Of a stretch of 29,587 nucleotides of DNA, positions 1 to 7,160 are shown piece after piece. The position numbers and the translations under genes are program-made. Below the pieces are notes generated by a model, which was not told the DNA's origin, did not search any database, and saw only the letters and a list, made by a program, of their open reading frames with translations. The stretch lies in NCBI GenBank assembly GCA_002506705.1, contig DAYA01000010.1, positions 1 through 29,587 on the forward strand, in the 5' to 3' direction. Position 1 is the first letter of the stretch; every line of letters starts with the position of its first letter. Source of the stretch: Euryarchaeota archaeon UBA550 (GTDB taxonomy: Archaea > Thermoplasmatota > Poseidoniia > Poseidoniales > Poseidoniaceae).

Positions 1-112
1 TGAGAGTGAGACAACCAACCGGCTGCACAGACGCCCTGACCCTGGGTCAAGCTCCCGAGGAGACGATGACAGGGGCTGTTACGGGTTCGGGGCACACCTT
101 TCTTGCGATTCA
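1..112. other. unassigned left edge, with a short dyad
   Basis: No recognisable gene is complete here. The sequence is richer in G+C than most of the window. It contains a perfect dyad TGACCC-T-GGGTCA at 37-49. The frame of the downstream CoA gene is open to the window edge, but the upstream translation resembles no PPAT sequence. On the minus strand a frame beginning with ATG at 113 and rich in basic residues (MNRKKGVPRTRNS) is also open to the edge. It could be the start of a divergent gene, part of an RNA gene, or plain intergenic DNA. I cannot choose between these. Confidence 0.3.
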
Positions 113-142
113 TTGAATAGCCATCCAAAGACAGTGGTAATC

Positions 143-1132
143 ATGGCGAAGTTGGAGCGCTGCTTGGTTGGCGGCACCTTCGATAGGTTCCATCAAGGAC
201 ACAAAGCACTTCTCGAGTCAGCACTTGAGGTAGCAGAATTGGTAGAGGTCTGGATTACAAACGACGAGATGTCAGCAGCGAAGTCTCCGATTTTGCAAAG
301 TTTTGAGGATAGGCGTGAGGCGATCATTGCTTGGTCGGATGAAAGAATAACCACTCATGAATTGGAGGACAGTTACGGTCCAGCACCATTTCGGAAAGAT
401 TGTGACAGCATAGTATGTACTCCAGAGACACTGAGTAATTGTCAGAGCATTAACGAAATGCGATTGAAAAACGGATTACTGCCTCTTGAGATTATTGAGG
501 TTCAACACAGCCTCGACGAAGCGGGAGGAATAATCTCTAGTTCAAGAATAAGAGCTGGATTAATCGACTGTGATGGTAAATTATGGGTTCATAAAAATCA
601 GAAAAATCAGACTCATCACTTTCATTTTGGACTGGATGAGGAACTGAAAAAACCCAATGGAGAGTTATTCACAGGCCCTGAGGATTCTCCGGAAGTCGCA
701 ATGTCCTCAGCAATGGAAAACTTAGCACCAGGCAGCATAATTGCAGTGGGTGACGTATGTGCTGCAACTCTATTGGAAATGGGTGTTGTTGCCGATATTG
801 CAATTATCGATGGTATGACAAAACGTGTGGAACTTGACCAGAAAGTTGACACTAGCAAGTTCGACATAATGCTTGAAGCAAATAACCCAGCTGGTCAAAT
901 CACTCCATCTTTATTCAAGGCCGTTGCCGCCGCACTTCACAATGACCAAACTACGTGTATCGAAGTAGAGGGCGAAGAAGACCTAGCTCCCATCGTGATA
1001 CACTTACTCGCTCCACTAGGAACAAATGTGGTATATGGACAGCCAAACAAAGGAGTTGTTTTGAGAATAACAACATTGGAATCTAAGGAGCAGTGTAGAA
1101 CACTTCTTTCCAAATTCGAGGTGAGAGATTGA
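143..1132 (+). CDS. coaD: phosphopantetheine adenylyltransferase fused to GTP-dependent dephospho-CoA kinase (DUF359)
   Basis: This 329-residue protein appears to carry the last two steps of coenzyme A synthesis. The N-terminal half (about 1-160) is a nucleotidyltransferase of the archaeal PPAT type: GGTFDRFHQGH at 10-20 gives the HxGH nucleotide-binding motif, and ISSSRIRAG lies near residue 145. The C-terminal half (about 180-329) matches the archaeal DUF359 family, now known as GTP-dependent dephospho-CoA kinase, with GDVCAATLLEMG and AIIDGMTKR. Together they would convert 4'-phosphopantetheine to dephospho-CoA and then CoA in the cytoplasm. I chose ATG 143 because the PPAT fold normally begins a few residues before the GGTFD motif; a TTG at 113 would add ten residues of no apparent homology. 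The glycosyltransferase gene overlaps its stop by four bases. The domain calls are firm; that both domains are active is inferred. Confidence 0.88.
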   Translation: MAKLERCLVGGTFDRFHQGHKALLESALEVAELVEVWITNDEMSAAKSPILQSFEDRREAIIAWSDERITTHELEDSYGPAPFRKDCDSIVCTPETLSNCQSINEMRLKNGLLPLEIIEVQHSLDEAGGIISSSRIRAGLIDCDGKLWVHKNQKNQTHHFHFGLDEELKKPNGELFTGPEDSPEVAMSSAMENLAPGSIIAVGDVCAATLLEMGVVADIAIIDGMTKRVELDQKVDTSKFDIMLEANNPAGQITPSLFKAVAAALHNDQTTCIEVEGEEDLAPIVIHLLAPLGTNVVYGQPNKGVVLRITTLESKEQCRTLLSKFEVRD

Positions 1133-2151
1133 CACTTGTTTCGATAGCGGTTTGTGTCAGAGACGGTGTCGATTGGATTGATGGATGTATGGAATCATTG
1201 GTAGCACAAACACATTCACCACTCGAGGTTATTCTTGTTGATGATGGTTCTTCAGATGGTGGAAGAGAAGTTGTTGAAAAGTGGTCTAAGCACGAGTTGG
1301 TAACTACGATTTCTCAAGACAAACTTGGTTTGTCTGCTGGACGTATGGCTGCACTGGAGAAATCCAAAGGAGAATGGTTTGCAATTACAGACATCGATGT
1401 GCGTCCTGAAGCAGATTGGATTCAGAGAATGCTTGAATCTTCAAAATCTAGTGAAGAGGAAAACATAGTTGCAGTTACTGGAAGAACCGTTTTCGGAAGG
1501 GCTGATGACGTGATTTCGCGAATTAGATCGATTGAAATTGAGTCTAAGTATCGCTCCAGGCCTAGGAGAACTAACTTAGCAAACGGTCCTTGTTCGATGT
1601 TCAAACGTGACAGTCTTCTAGCAATTGGCGGTTTCGACCCGTCTTGGTACCATGCTGAAGACATGGAGGTTTCATTGAAATTAATCCAGGATGGTGGAAT
1701 AATTGTGTATACTCCTTACGCTGTTGTCAATCACGTACCGGAAACAGGGCTCAAGAGATTTCTGGGGAAACGTAAGCGTGATGCAAGGGCCCACGTAAGA
1801 ATACATCGAAGGTACAAAGTCTTGAGAAGTGGTCATGACTTTATTGGTTCATCTTGGGTAGTTCTATGGATGACACCATTGCTAACTCTGCTTAGCTTTG
1901 CCATATACCAATATGTGAACACACTATCTTCATATGAAGTTGTAAATCTTGAGTCGATGTATTACTCATTGACGAGAGAGGTTCTCTTAATTGCTGCAGC
2001 ACCACTATACTGGTTGCTTTCTTTCCTGAGGAGCGATTTGCCGAAGAAGGGAATATACTCTAACCTAGTTTTGTTATCATGGTCCCTAGCGCTTTGGCAG
2101 GGAATCATATTGGGGTATCTCGATGCGTTATTACGCAGAAATGGTCACTGA
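1129..2151 (+). CDS. family 2 glycosyltransferase, membrane-anchored at the C-terminus
   Basis: A GT-A glycosyltransferase of family 2 occupies about residues 1-230: a typical N-terminus (VSIAVCVRDGVDWIDGC), VILVDDGSSDGG at the nucleotide-binding strand, and TDIDVRPEADW supplying the DxD-like metal site. HAEDMEVSLKL follows in the acceptor region. The last third has about three hydrophobic segments (WVVLWMTPLLTLLSF, LLIAAAPLYWLLSFL, LVLLSWSLALWQGIILGYL), so it probably sits in the cytoplasmic membrane and transfers a sugar to a lipid or surface glycan. The start is TTG at 1129, which overlaps the previous TGA and has GAGGTGAGAG just upstream as a plausible ribosome binding site. It is probably translationally coupled to the CoA gene, although the two functions are not obviously related. 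The donor and acceptor cannot be read from sequence. It converges on the next gene with a one-base gap. Confidence 0.87.
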   Translation: MTLVSIAVCVRDGVDWIDGCMESLVAQTHSPLEVILVDDGSSDGGREVVEKWSKHELVTTISQDKLGLSAGRMAALEKSKGEWFAITDIDVRPEADWIQRMLESSKSSEEENIVAVTGRTVFGRADDVISRIRSIEIESKYRSRPRRTNLANGPCSMFKRDSLLAIGGFDPSWYHAEDMEVSLKLIQDGGIIVYTPYAVVNHVPETGLKRFLGKRKRDARAHVRIHRRYKVLRSGHDFIGSSWVVLWMTPLLTLLSFAIYQYVNTLSSYEVVNLESMYYSLTREVLLIAAAPLYWLLSFLRSDLPKKGIYSNLVLLSWSLALWQGIILGYLDALLRRNGH

Positions 2152-2152
2152 T

Positions 2153-2701
2153 TCACTCTTCGTATTCAACTGAAGAGAGCATTCGCATTACAATACCTGC
2201 TCCCATGAGAGCGATTGCGATTGAGTATACACCAGGGTCAATCCATGCCATATACATGATTCCCCAATAGAAGTAGAACACCATACTTGCTAGCATGCAC
2301 CATGTTCCAAGCACCAAGTTCCACCCTGATTCAACGTCTAATAGGTCATTGTACCAGTCGTTTGTCACCATGTTGTAGAACCATTCCCCTGGGCTATCCT
2401 CACCGATTAGGGAGCGTGCTCCCAAGAATGCCATTCCACCAAAGAACGCCATGAATAATGCATCTCCGGGTACAAAAGCAGGGGCTGTATCCTTGTCGCC
2501 AAATGCGTCATTCATGTACTCGAAGGTTAGCATTCCACCCCAAGAAACTCTGTATGTAGGATGAACCACTCCCATTAGGTTGAGAACTGCTAGTAATAGA
2601 CCTAGTAATCCAATCCAAAAATACCAAGTTGCAAGTGTGTTGGATGGACTAAACAGAATTGTGCCCAGATTGCCCTGTGCATTATCTCCGTTGTCGCTCA
2701 T
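2153..2701 (-). CDS. unknown four-helix membrane protein
   Basis: This 182-residue protein is not one I recognise. It has about four strongly hydrophobic segments: WYFWIGLLGLLLAVLNLMGVV (about 26-46), LFMAFFGGMAFLGA (about 82-95), LVLGTWCMLASMVFYFYWG (about 129-147) and GVYSIAIALMGAGIVM (about 156-171). It has many aromatic residues and short acidic ends (MSDNGD, SVEYEE). Conserved soluble motifs or cofactor ligands are not evident. ATG 2701 is a natural start, with a TATA-like CTTAAACG centred about 25 bases upstream, so the message may be leaderless. It lies downstream of orc1/cdc6 on the same strand, but the separate promoter suggests independent expression. It is probably a lineage-specific integral membrane protein. 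Confidence 0.75.
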   Translation of the reverse strand: MSDNGDNAQGNLGTILFSPSNTLATWYFWIGLLGLLLAVLNLMGVVHPTYRVSWGGMLTFEYMNDAFGDKDTAPAFVPGDALFMAFFGGMAFLGARSLIGEDSPGEWFYNMVTNDWYNDLLDVESGWNLVLGTWCMLASMVFYFYWGIMYMAWIDPGVYSIAIALMGAGIVMRMLSSVEYEE

Positions 2702-2720
2702 GCGCCGTTCGACCTAAGTC

Positions 2721-2731
2721 GCGTTTAAGAG
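2721..2731 (-). promoter_or_regulatory. TATA-like box of the four-helix membrane protein gene
   Basis: On the minus strand CTCTTAAACGC is centred about 25 bases before the ATG at 2701. That is the spacing expected of an archaeal TATA box for a leaderless transcript. The call rests only on composition and spacing. Confidence 0.4.
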
Positions 2732-2748
2732 TCTTGGCATAGCCAAGA
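2732..2748. repeat. perfect inverted repeat between orc1/cdc6 and the membrane protein gene
   Basis: TCTTGGC and GCCAAGA form a 7-bp stem around an ATA loop. It sits 17 bases after the orc1/cdc6 stop (on its strand) and just before the TATA-like box of the next gene. It could end the orc1 message or bind a regulator. There is no strong T-run directly after it. Confidence 0.45.
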
Positions 2749-2764
2749 TAAGACGGGTTGCCTC

Positions 2765-4006
2765 TCAAAGCCTAGATTGATGGCGGTATTTGGCTTGGAA
2801 AACCTCACTCAGTGCTGGTTCTGCCTTTGCCATTATGTCTGAAGGATTGATGTTTGTAGGAATGCAGGAATTAATCTCCTTGCTTCTTCCATATCGTCCT
2901 CTTGAGATTGTCTTTGCAGTAATCAACCCAAGCATGTCTAAGTTGGAAATAATACCAGATATTCTTCTTGATGTGAGGAATTGTTGCCCAATGTTTGTGC
3001 ATGCCTGCTTGTAAATATGGTATACTTCACCGGTTTGCATGTTTCGCAGACCATTGTTCTCGTTGATCAATACTGCAGCCAGTACGAGTTTTTGTTGAGT
3101 TGGTAGTGTGCGAATGACTGGGGTAACTTGGTCAGATTCAATCTGTGCTTGTGCTATTCGGACGTGGTTTTGCTCAACGACGTCAAGCCCTTCCTGTTCT
3201 GCCTTTTCGGTTGAGACTCTCAGTAAGTCAAGAGCGCAGCGTGCATCACCGTGTTCTTGTGCAGCTAGTGCAGCGCACAATTCAATTACACCCGCACCGA
3301 TTGCATCTTTGTTGATTCCAACTTCCGCTCTTGAGCGTAGAATATCCTGTAGTTGTTCAGCATTGTAGGGGTTGAACACGATGTCTTGCTGACCGAGTCT
3401 GCTTCTTACTCTAGGATCAAGGAAATCTGTAAACTTCAAATCATTGGAAATTCCGATTACACATGCTCTTGCATCTTTCAATTCTGCATTTAGATTGGTT
3501 AGATTGTAAAGAAGGTCATCTCCTGCTTTCTTTACCAGGTGATCGATTTCATCGAGTACGATAACGTAAACTCCACCTCTTTGATTCATCCTCCTGACGA
3601 CTTCAGAGAACACTCTGTCTGTTGGCCAACCTGTGAAGGGAATTTCATCTCTCTCGTAATCTTCGAGTAATGCATTACCTAAGTGAGATAGAACTCGATA
3701 TTGAGTGTCAATCTGTCTGCAATTAACTAGGACTGGATGGACCATTCTTCCTATTGATTCTCCTTTTGATTGAAGTTGGTCACAAACGTACCTGGTGACT
3801 GCAGTTTTTCCTGCTCCGGTGACGCCGTAGAGAATCATGTTAGAAGGAATGTGACCTTTGAGGGCTTCAACTAAATTGAAAGATAATTGGTCTCGCTCAT
3901 AATCGCGATGAGGGAGCGTTTCTGGCTGGTAAGTGTGACGCAGAACTTCCTTTTCGACGAACAGAGTTTTCTGGTTCAGAATACCGTCGAAAATATTTCT
4001 CGTCAA
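2765..4006 (-). CDS. cdc6: Orc1/Cdc6 replication initiator (AAA+ ATPase with winged helix)
   Basis: This 413-residue protein is the archaeal origin-binding initiator and helicase loader. The AAA+ core shows Walker A GVTGAGKT (61-68), Walker B LDEID (151-155), sensor 1 GISND (185-189) and the arginine-rich RVRSRLGQ that follows. The remainder, from about 290 on, fits the winged-helix domain that contacts origin DNA, and the length is normal for the family. The start is TTG at 4006: minus-strand GAGGTGAG lies about 7 bases upstream as a good ribosome binding site, and the N-terminus then begins with the usual region before the ATPase. A TATA-like CCTTATATGG lies at 4089-4098. As in many archaea the gene borders an AT-rich, repeat-containing gap (4007-4419), consistent with binding its own upstream origin. 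The family call is secure. Confidence 0.95.
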   Translation of the reverse strand: MTRNIFDGILNQKTLFVEKEVLRHTYQPETLPHRDYERDQLSFNLVEALKGHIPSNMILYGVTGAGKTAVTRYVCDQLQSKGESIGRMVHPVLVNCRQIDTQYRVLSHLGNALLEDYERDEIPFTGWPTDRVFSEVVRRMNQRGGVYVIVLDEIDHLVKKAGDDLLYNLTNLNAELKDARACVIGISNDLKFTDFLDPRVRSRLGQQDIVFNPYNAEQLQDILRSRAEVGINKDAIGAGVIELCAALAAQEHGDARCALDLLRVSTEKAEQEGLDVVEQNHVRIAQAQIESDQVTPVIRTLPTQQKLVLAAVLINENNGLRNMQTGEVYHIYKQACTNIGQQFLTSRRISGIISNLDMLGLITAKTISRGRYGRSKEINSCIPTNINPSDIMAKAEPALSEVFQAKYRHQSRL

Positions 4007-4088
4007 AAAGTCTCACCTCGTTTTTTTCCACTACCACTTTCAGGCCCATCACACACAGTGCGTGATGCCTCCGGCGAGTCCGAGTCCA

Positions 4089-4098
4089 CCATATAAGG
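4089..4098 (-). promoter_or_regulatory. TATA-like box of orc1/cdc6
   Basis: Minus-strand CCTTATATGG is a good archaeal TATA-box match. It would start a transcript roughly 60 bases before the TTG start codon, leaving room for the GAGGTGAG ribosome binding site seen at about 4012-4019. Confidence 0.45.
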
Positions 4099-4159
4099 CT
4101 AATCCCGGGCACCTCCAATGAGACAGTGATTTGACCAAATCTTGCATTCCAATTGGGGG

Positions 4160-4168
4160 TATAAAAAG
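4160..4168 (+). promoter_or_regulatory. TATA-box-like sequence inside the candidate origin
   Basis: TATAAAAAG on the plus strand is the best TATA match in the gap, but no plus-strand gene begins nearby; the next one starts at 5275. It may be part of the origin, or drive a non-coding transcript through the AT-rich tract. Confidence 0.25.
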
Positions 4169-4281
4169 GGGGTCGCTTTTTCCCACTTATCCTTAATAAA
4201 TTAACATAATAGAAACTACTTTTTTGAAAATTTTCCGAACTGAATTTTTTTTATAGCCGACGTAAATTATACTCGGTATTT

Positions 4282-4373
4282 TATTCGGAATCTCCAAATT
4301 TTGCGTCCGTTATTCCGTCTTATTTCAATCAAGAATCAGCCTTGGACTATGAACTCTGACGGAATTCCGAATA
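4282..4373. repeat. inverted repeat TATTCGGAAT / ATTCCGAATA
   Basis: A perfect 10-bp pair lies at 4282-4291 and 4364-4373, about 72 bases apart. The nested pair ATTCCGTC (4312-4319) and GACGGAAT (4358-4365) partly overlaps the right arm. A further TTCCGAA occurs at 4233-4239. The spacing suits protein-binding sites better than an RNA hairpin. Confidence 0.6.
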
Positions 4374-4419
4374 TGTTGATTTTTACTCATAGAGTAATGC
4401 TAAATTAATTGGTGTAAAT

Positions 4420-5184
4420 TTAACACAAATCCCCGTTTCCATCTAAAGTGAAATTCATACCATCCTCGCCATGAATCACATTATCAGGTAGTTCTGGGAA
4501 ATCCTTTGTAAGAATTAGATAATCAGAATCGATGTATGTGTGAGTTAGAACTAGTGTTGTATCTTTACAATTTTCAGCCAGCCTCTGAATATCGCTTGGT
4601 TTGTGATGCTCGTCAGTATTAACCCACTCTGGAACTCCCATCTCAACCACAGCAAATTTGCACTTCTTTATCCGATTCCACAACTCATCACAGGGCCCCG
4701 AGTCACCTGAATGCAGCATTGACCATCCTTCATCACTTGTCAACATCCAGCCATGTGGTTCAACACTTGGTTCATGGAATACCTCAAATCTCTCCAATTC
4801 CCAGCCGTCTATTGTAGGAGTGTCGACCCAATTTATTTGTTCAAGCAAATCATCTAAAGAGCCAGGATATGCAAGTTTGCACAATTCCACAAGTCTATCC
4901 TTAACAATCGCTGACCCCGCAACTGTTAGCGGCTTAACACCCTCTCTATCAGAGATGTATTTTCTCTCAAGGAGGAAGAAAGGGAATCCGAAGACGTGGT
5001 CTCCGTGAACGTGTGTGACGAGTATTGTATCTATCTCCGCTGGACTTATTTTCGCCTTTCGTAGTGAAGCTAGGGCGGTTGGAGGACAATCGACGATGAT
5101 GTGTTTGTCGATCATCAGGAACGAGTGCAATCTACCTGACGGCAGGAATGCGTTGCCGCTTCCGAGCAAACTGACCTCGACCAT
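4420..5184 (-). CDS. MBL-fold metallo-hydrolase, ribonuclease Z-like
   Basis: A 254-residue metallo-beta-lactamase-fold protein of the RNase Z/ElaC-like branch. It opens with VEVSLLGSGNAFLPSGR, typical of this group. The two-zinc motif HVHGDH is at 58-63, followed by VFGFPFFLLERK, and HSGDSG serves as the downstream metal-binding aspartate region. LVLTHTYID near the C-terminus gives another likely histidine ligand. Related enzymes cleave tRNA 3' trailers or cyclic phosphodiesters and phosphonates; the exact substrate is not readable, and the long flexible arm of true tRNase Z is not obvious. ATG 5184 was chosen because homology begins there; an in-frame upstream start at 5235 would add 17 unrelated residues. 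It is transcribed divergently from the flavin reductase gene. Confidence 0.8.
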   Translation of the reverse strand: MVEVSLLGSGNAFLPSGRLHSFLMIDKHIIVDCPPTALASLRKAKISPAEIDTILVTHVHGDHVFGFPFFLLERKYISDREGVKPLTVAGSAIVKDRLVELCKLAYPGSLDDLLEQINWVDTPTIDGWELERFEVFHEPSVEPHGWMLTSDEGWSMLHSGDSGPCDELWNRIKKCKFAVVEMGVPEWVNTDEHHKPSDIQRLAENCKDTTLVLTHTYIDSDYLILTKDFPELPDNVIHGEDGMNFTLDGNGDLC

Positions 5185-5274
5185 TGATGAGTGCAAGCGC
5201 TTCCACTCTAAGACACCATCGCACCTAACATTCATCTATTCGTTTCCGGTGGGCGATTTTGTCTGGTGACCTCA

Positions 5275-6537
5275 ATGTCTAACTGGAGCGCAAAGAATCC
5301 TTACATGACTAAGATTACTGAATGCTACGTCTTGAACGGCGAAGGGTCTCGAAAAGAGACACGTCACGTCGTTTTTGACTTAGGTGACTCCGGTCTTGAC
5401 TACAAAGTCGGCGACGCACTTGGAGTACTTGCTGAGAACCCGGCTAATACTGTTGATTTGCTAATTGATACGGCAGGCTGGGACCAAGATCACATGGTCA
5501 CAACCCACAACGGTGAGAGAACAATTTGGGAGGCTCTAAAGAAGGATTTCGAAATTCACAGAGTAAACAAGAAGTTCGTCAAATCATTAACTGAGAAAGT
5601 CAGTTCAAACGGAATGAGAATCACTGTAAAGATGATCGATAGGTATAGGGAATCAGTTTCAGGTCAAGGTGCTGGCTGGATGGGTGGTGACTCAGAGATG
5701 GGTACAGAACTTCTACCATCAATTCCAGGAGACGACCCTGTTGGCAGAGTCGAACACTTAACCACCGATGCAGATGCGATGGAAGACTACATCTGGTCAA
5801 GGGATTACATCGATGTTTTGAGAGATTTCGAAGTAAGTTATACTCCGGAAGAATTCATTGAAGTCATTGACAAACTAAAGCCAAGATTGTATTCAATCGC
5901 TAGCAGCCATGACGCACACCCAGGATTTGTTGAATTGACAGTTGGAATCGTCAGATACTCTCATCACGGCAGAGACAGAGGTGGCCTATGTACCATCTAC
6001 ATGGCAGATGAGGTTGAAGTGAACAAGACAGACGTTGGAGTATTCATGTCTCCAACCAAGTCTTTTGTATTACCAGAAGACAAGTCGATTGACATCATCA
6101 TGGTAGGTCCGGGAACCGGCATTGCACCATTCCGCGCATTTATGGAACAAAGGGTCCATGATGGTGGTTCAGGAAAGAACTGGCTCTTCTTCGGAGACCA
6201 GTCCTCCAAGACAGAATTCTATTACAAAGATGAAATCGAATCTTGGTTGGATGAAGGACACATGTACAGGTTCACAACTGCATGGTCTCGTGACCAAGAA
6301 GAGAAAATCTACGTTCAACACAGGCTAAAGGAGCACGGAGCAGAAGTGTGGGAGTGGTTCGAGCGAGGCGCATACTTCTACATCTGTGGCGATAAGCAGT
6401 ACATGGCAAAAGACGTTCACAGAGCACTCATTGAAATTGCGATTGAGCACGGTGGAATGTCCGAGGAAGACGCAACACACTTCATCGAGAAGACGATGAT
6501 GAAGGAACAGAAGCGTTACCTGCGTGACGTTTATTGA
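5275..6537 (+). CDS. FAD/NADPH reductase module of the CysJ / cytochrome P450 reductase type
   Basis: This 420-residue protein resembles the C-terminal FAD and NADPH half of diflavin reductases (sulfite reductase flavoprotein CysJ, P450 reductase). RLYSIASS at 204-211 is the FAD-binding RxYS motif. GRDRGGLCT matches the flavin phosphate-binding region, GPGTGIAPFRAF at 278-289 is the NADP-binding glycine motif, and FYICGDKQYMAKDVHRAL is the usual C-terminal NADPH signature. An FMN-binding flavodoxin domain is absent, so it probably passes electrons from NADPH to a separate carrier or enzyme. ATG 5275 is preferred over GTG 5266. The end is convergent with the SLOG gene, two bases apart. Its redox partner is not in the window. 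The domain is certain; the sulfite reductase role is only one possibility. Confidence 0.87.
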   Translation: MSNWSAKNPYMTKITECYVLNGEGSRKETRHVVFDLGDSGLDYKVGDALGVLAENPANTVDLLIDTAGWDQDHMVTTHNGERTIWEALKKDFEIHRVNKKFVKSLTEKVSSNGMRITVKMIDRYRESVSGQGAGWMGGDSEMGTELLPSIPGDDPVGRVEHLTTDADAMEDYIWSRDYIDVLRDFEVSYTPEEFIEVIDKLKPRLYSIASSHDAHPGFVELTVGIVRYSHHGRDRGGLCTIYMADEVEVNKTDVGVFMSPTKSFVLPEDKSIDIIMVGPGTGIAPFRAFMEQRVHDGGSGKNWLFFGDQSSKTEFYYKDEIESWLDEGHMYRFTTAWSRDQEEKIYVQHRLKEHGAEVWEWFERGAYFYICGDKQYMAKDVHRALIEIAIEHGGMSEEDATHFIEKTMMKEQKRYLRDVY

Positions 6538-6539
6538 TT

Positions 6540-7007
6540 TCAATCGCCATCAGATGGCGTTGGAACGGATACAGCTGGTATTCCTTTTTGTCTTGCAAGT
6601 TCAATCATTACGGTGGTCCATTTTGAATTTGGTCCTGGAAATGCGATTAAGTGAGTTGCGTTCTCTAACATTTTTTCGCCGAGGGTAGGTGCAGCCTCAG
6701 GTCTGCCAGAATCTTCGAGACCTTGTCTTGGTTGATTCCAAGCCTCAGTGAAAATCGCCATTGGAATGGCTTGATTTGTAGCCCATCTCTCTACCAAATA
6801 GTCAACTCCACTTGCGCCTCCAATAATGATTAGATCAGGGTAATCGTTCCACTTTATCCATTGTTCTAACTGTTCTTCAATCCATTCATAATTGTAGTAT
6901 CTCGAATATCCACAGATTACCAAATTTATGACTTTACCATCTTGATTTAGGTCTCTTCCAGCCAATCTTTTGATTGTGGAAGCGCCCGTCGCCGTATTCT
7001 CGGTCAT
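6540..7007 (-). CDS. SLOG-domain protein, YspA / cpYpsA-related
   Basis: A 155-residue single-domain protein. The core has VINLVICGYSRYYNYEWIEEQL, then LIIIGGASGVDYLVERWA (about 79-96) and a late HLIAFPGPNSKWTTVMIELARQKG. This pattern (GxR/S near the start, GGAxGVD...A, then GxxxxT) is that of the SLOG superfamily related to DUF2493 and YspA, which is predicted to bind nucleotide-derived ligands. About 28 residues at the N-terminus precede the fold. The ATG at 7007 has a TATA-like box about 26 bases upstream, suggesting a leaderless message. No toxin, nuclease or defence partner is adjacent, so a general nucleotide-sensing or metabolic role is as likely as a defence role. Confidence 0.7.
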   Translation of the reverse strand: MTENTATGASTIKRLAGRDLNQDGKVINLVICGYSRYYNYEWIEEQLEQWIKWNDYPDLIIIGGASGVDYLVERWATNQAIPMAIFTEAWNQPRQGLEDSGRPEAAPTLGEKMLENATHLIAFPGPNSKWTTVMIELARQKGIPAVSVPTPSDGD

Positions 7008-7028
7008 GAGGATGAATCGTTCAAGTAT

Positions 7029-7037
7029 CGTATAAGG
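7029..7037 (-). promoter_or_regulatory. TATA-like box of the SLOG gene
   Basis: Minus-strand CCTTATACG is centred about 26 bases before the ATG at 7007, as expected for a leaderless archaeal transcript. Confidence 0.45.
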
Positions 7038-7160
7038 GCAGCGGGTAATTTTGACCTAGTACGACATAAATCAGTAAATTGTTTCCGTAAATCGGGGGTA
7101 ATTACTTGCTTTTTCCACACTAATTTGACCGCTTTCATCTTAGAATAGATTGGTTTAGCC

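Larger units (their letters stand above)
4099..4419. other. candidate replication origin beside orc1/cdc6
   Basis: This gene-free, AT-rich gap lies directly upstream of the Orc1/Cdc6 gene. Visible elements are CTCCAATGAGAC at 4113-4124 and TTCCAATTGGGGGT at 4147-4160, both loosely like archaeal origin recognition boxes (a TTCCA/TGGA dyad followed by a G string). A strongly AT-rich tract at about 4188-4290, including the palindrome GAAAATTTTC at 4226-4235, could be the unwinding element. Repeated TTCCGAA occurs at 4233-4239, 4284-4290 (inverted) and 4365-4371, plus an ATTCCGTC/GACGGAAT pair at 4312-4319 and 4358-4365. The assignment is inferred from gene neighbour, composition and repeats; no box matches a published consensus exactly. 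Confidence 0.5.

Noticed and set aside
30..112. Possible tRNA or other stable RNA (a GGTTCG stretch near 85)
   Set aside because: No cloverleaf arms, no matching acceptor stem and no known RNA motif could be built around it.
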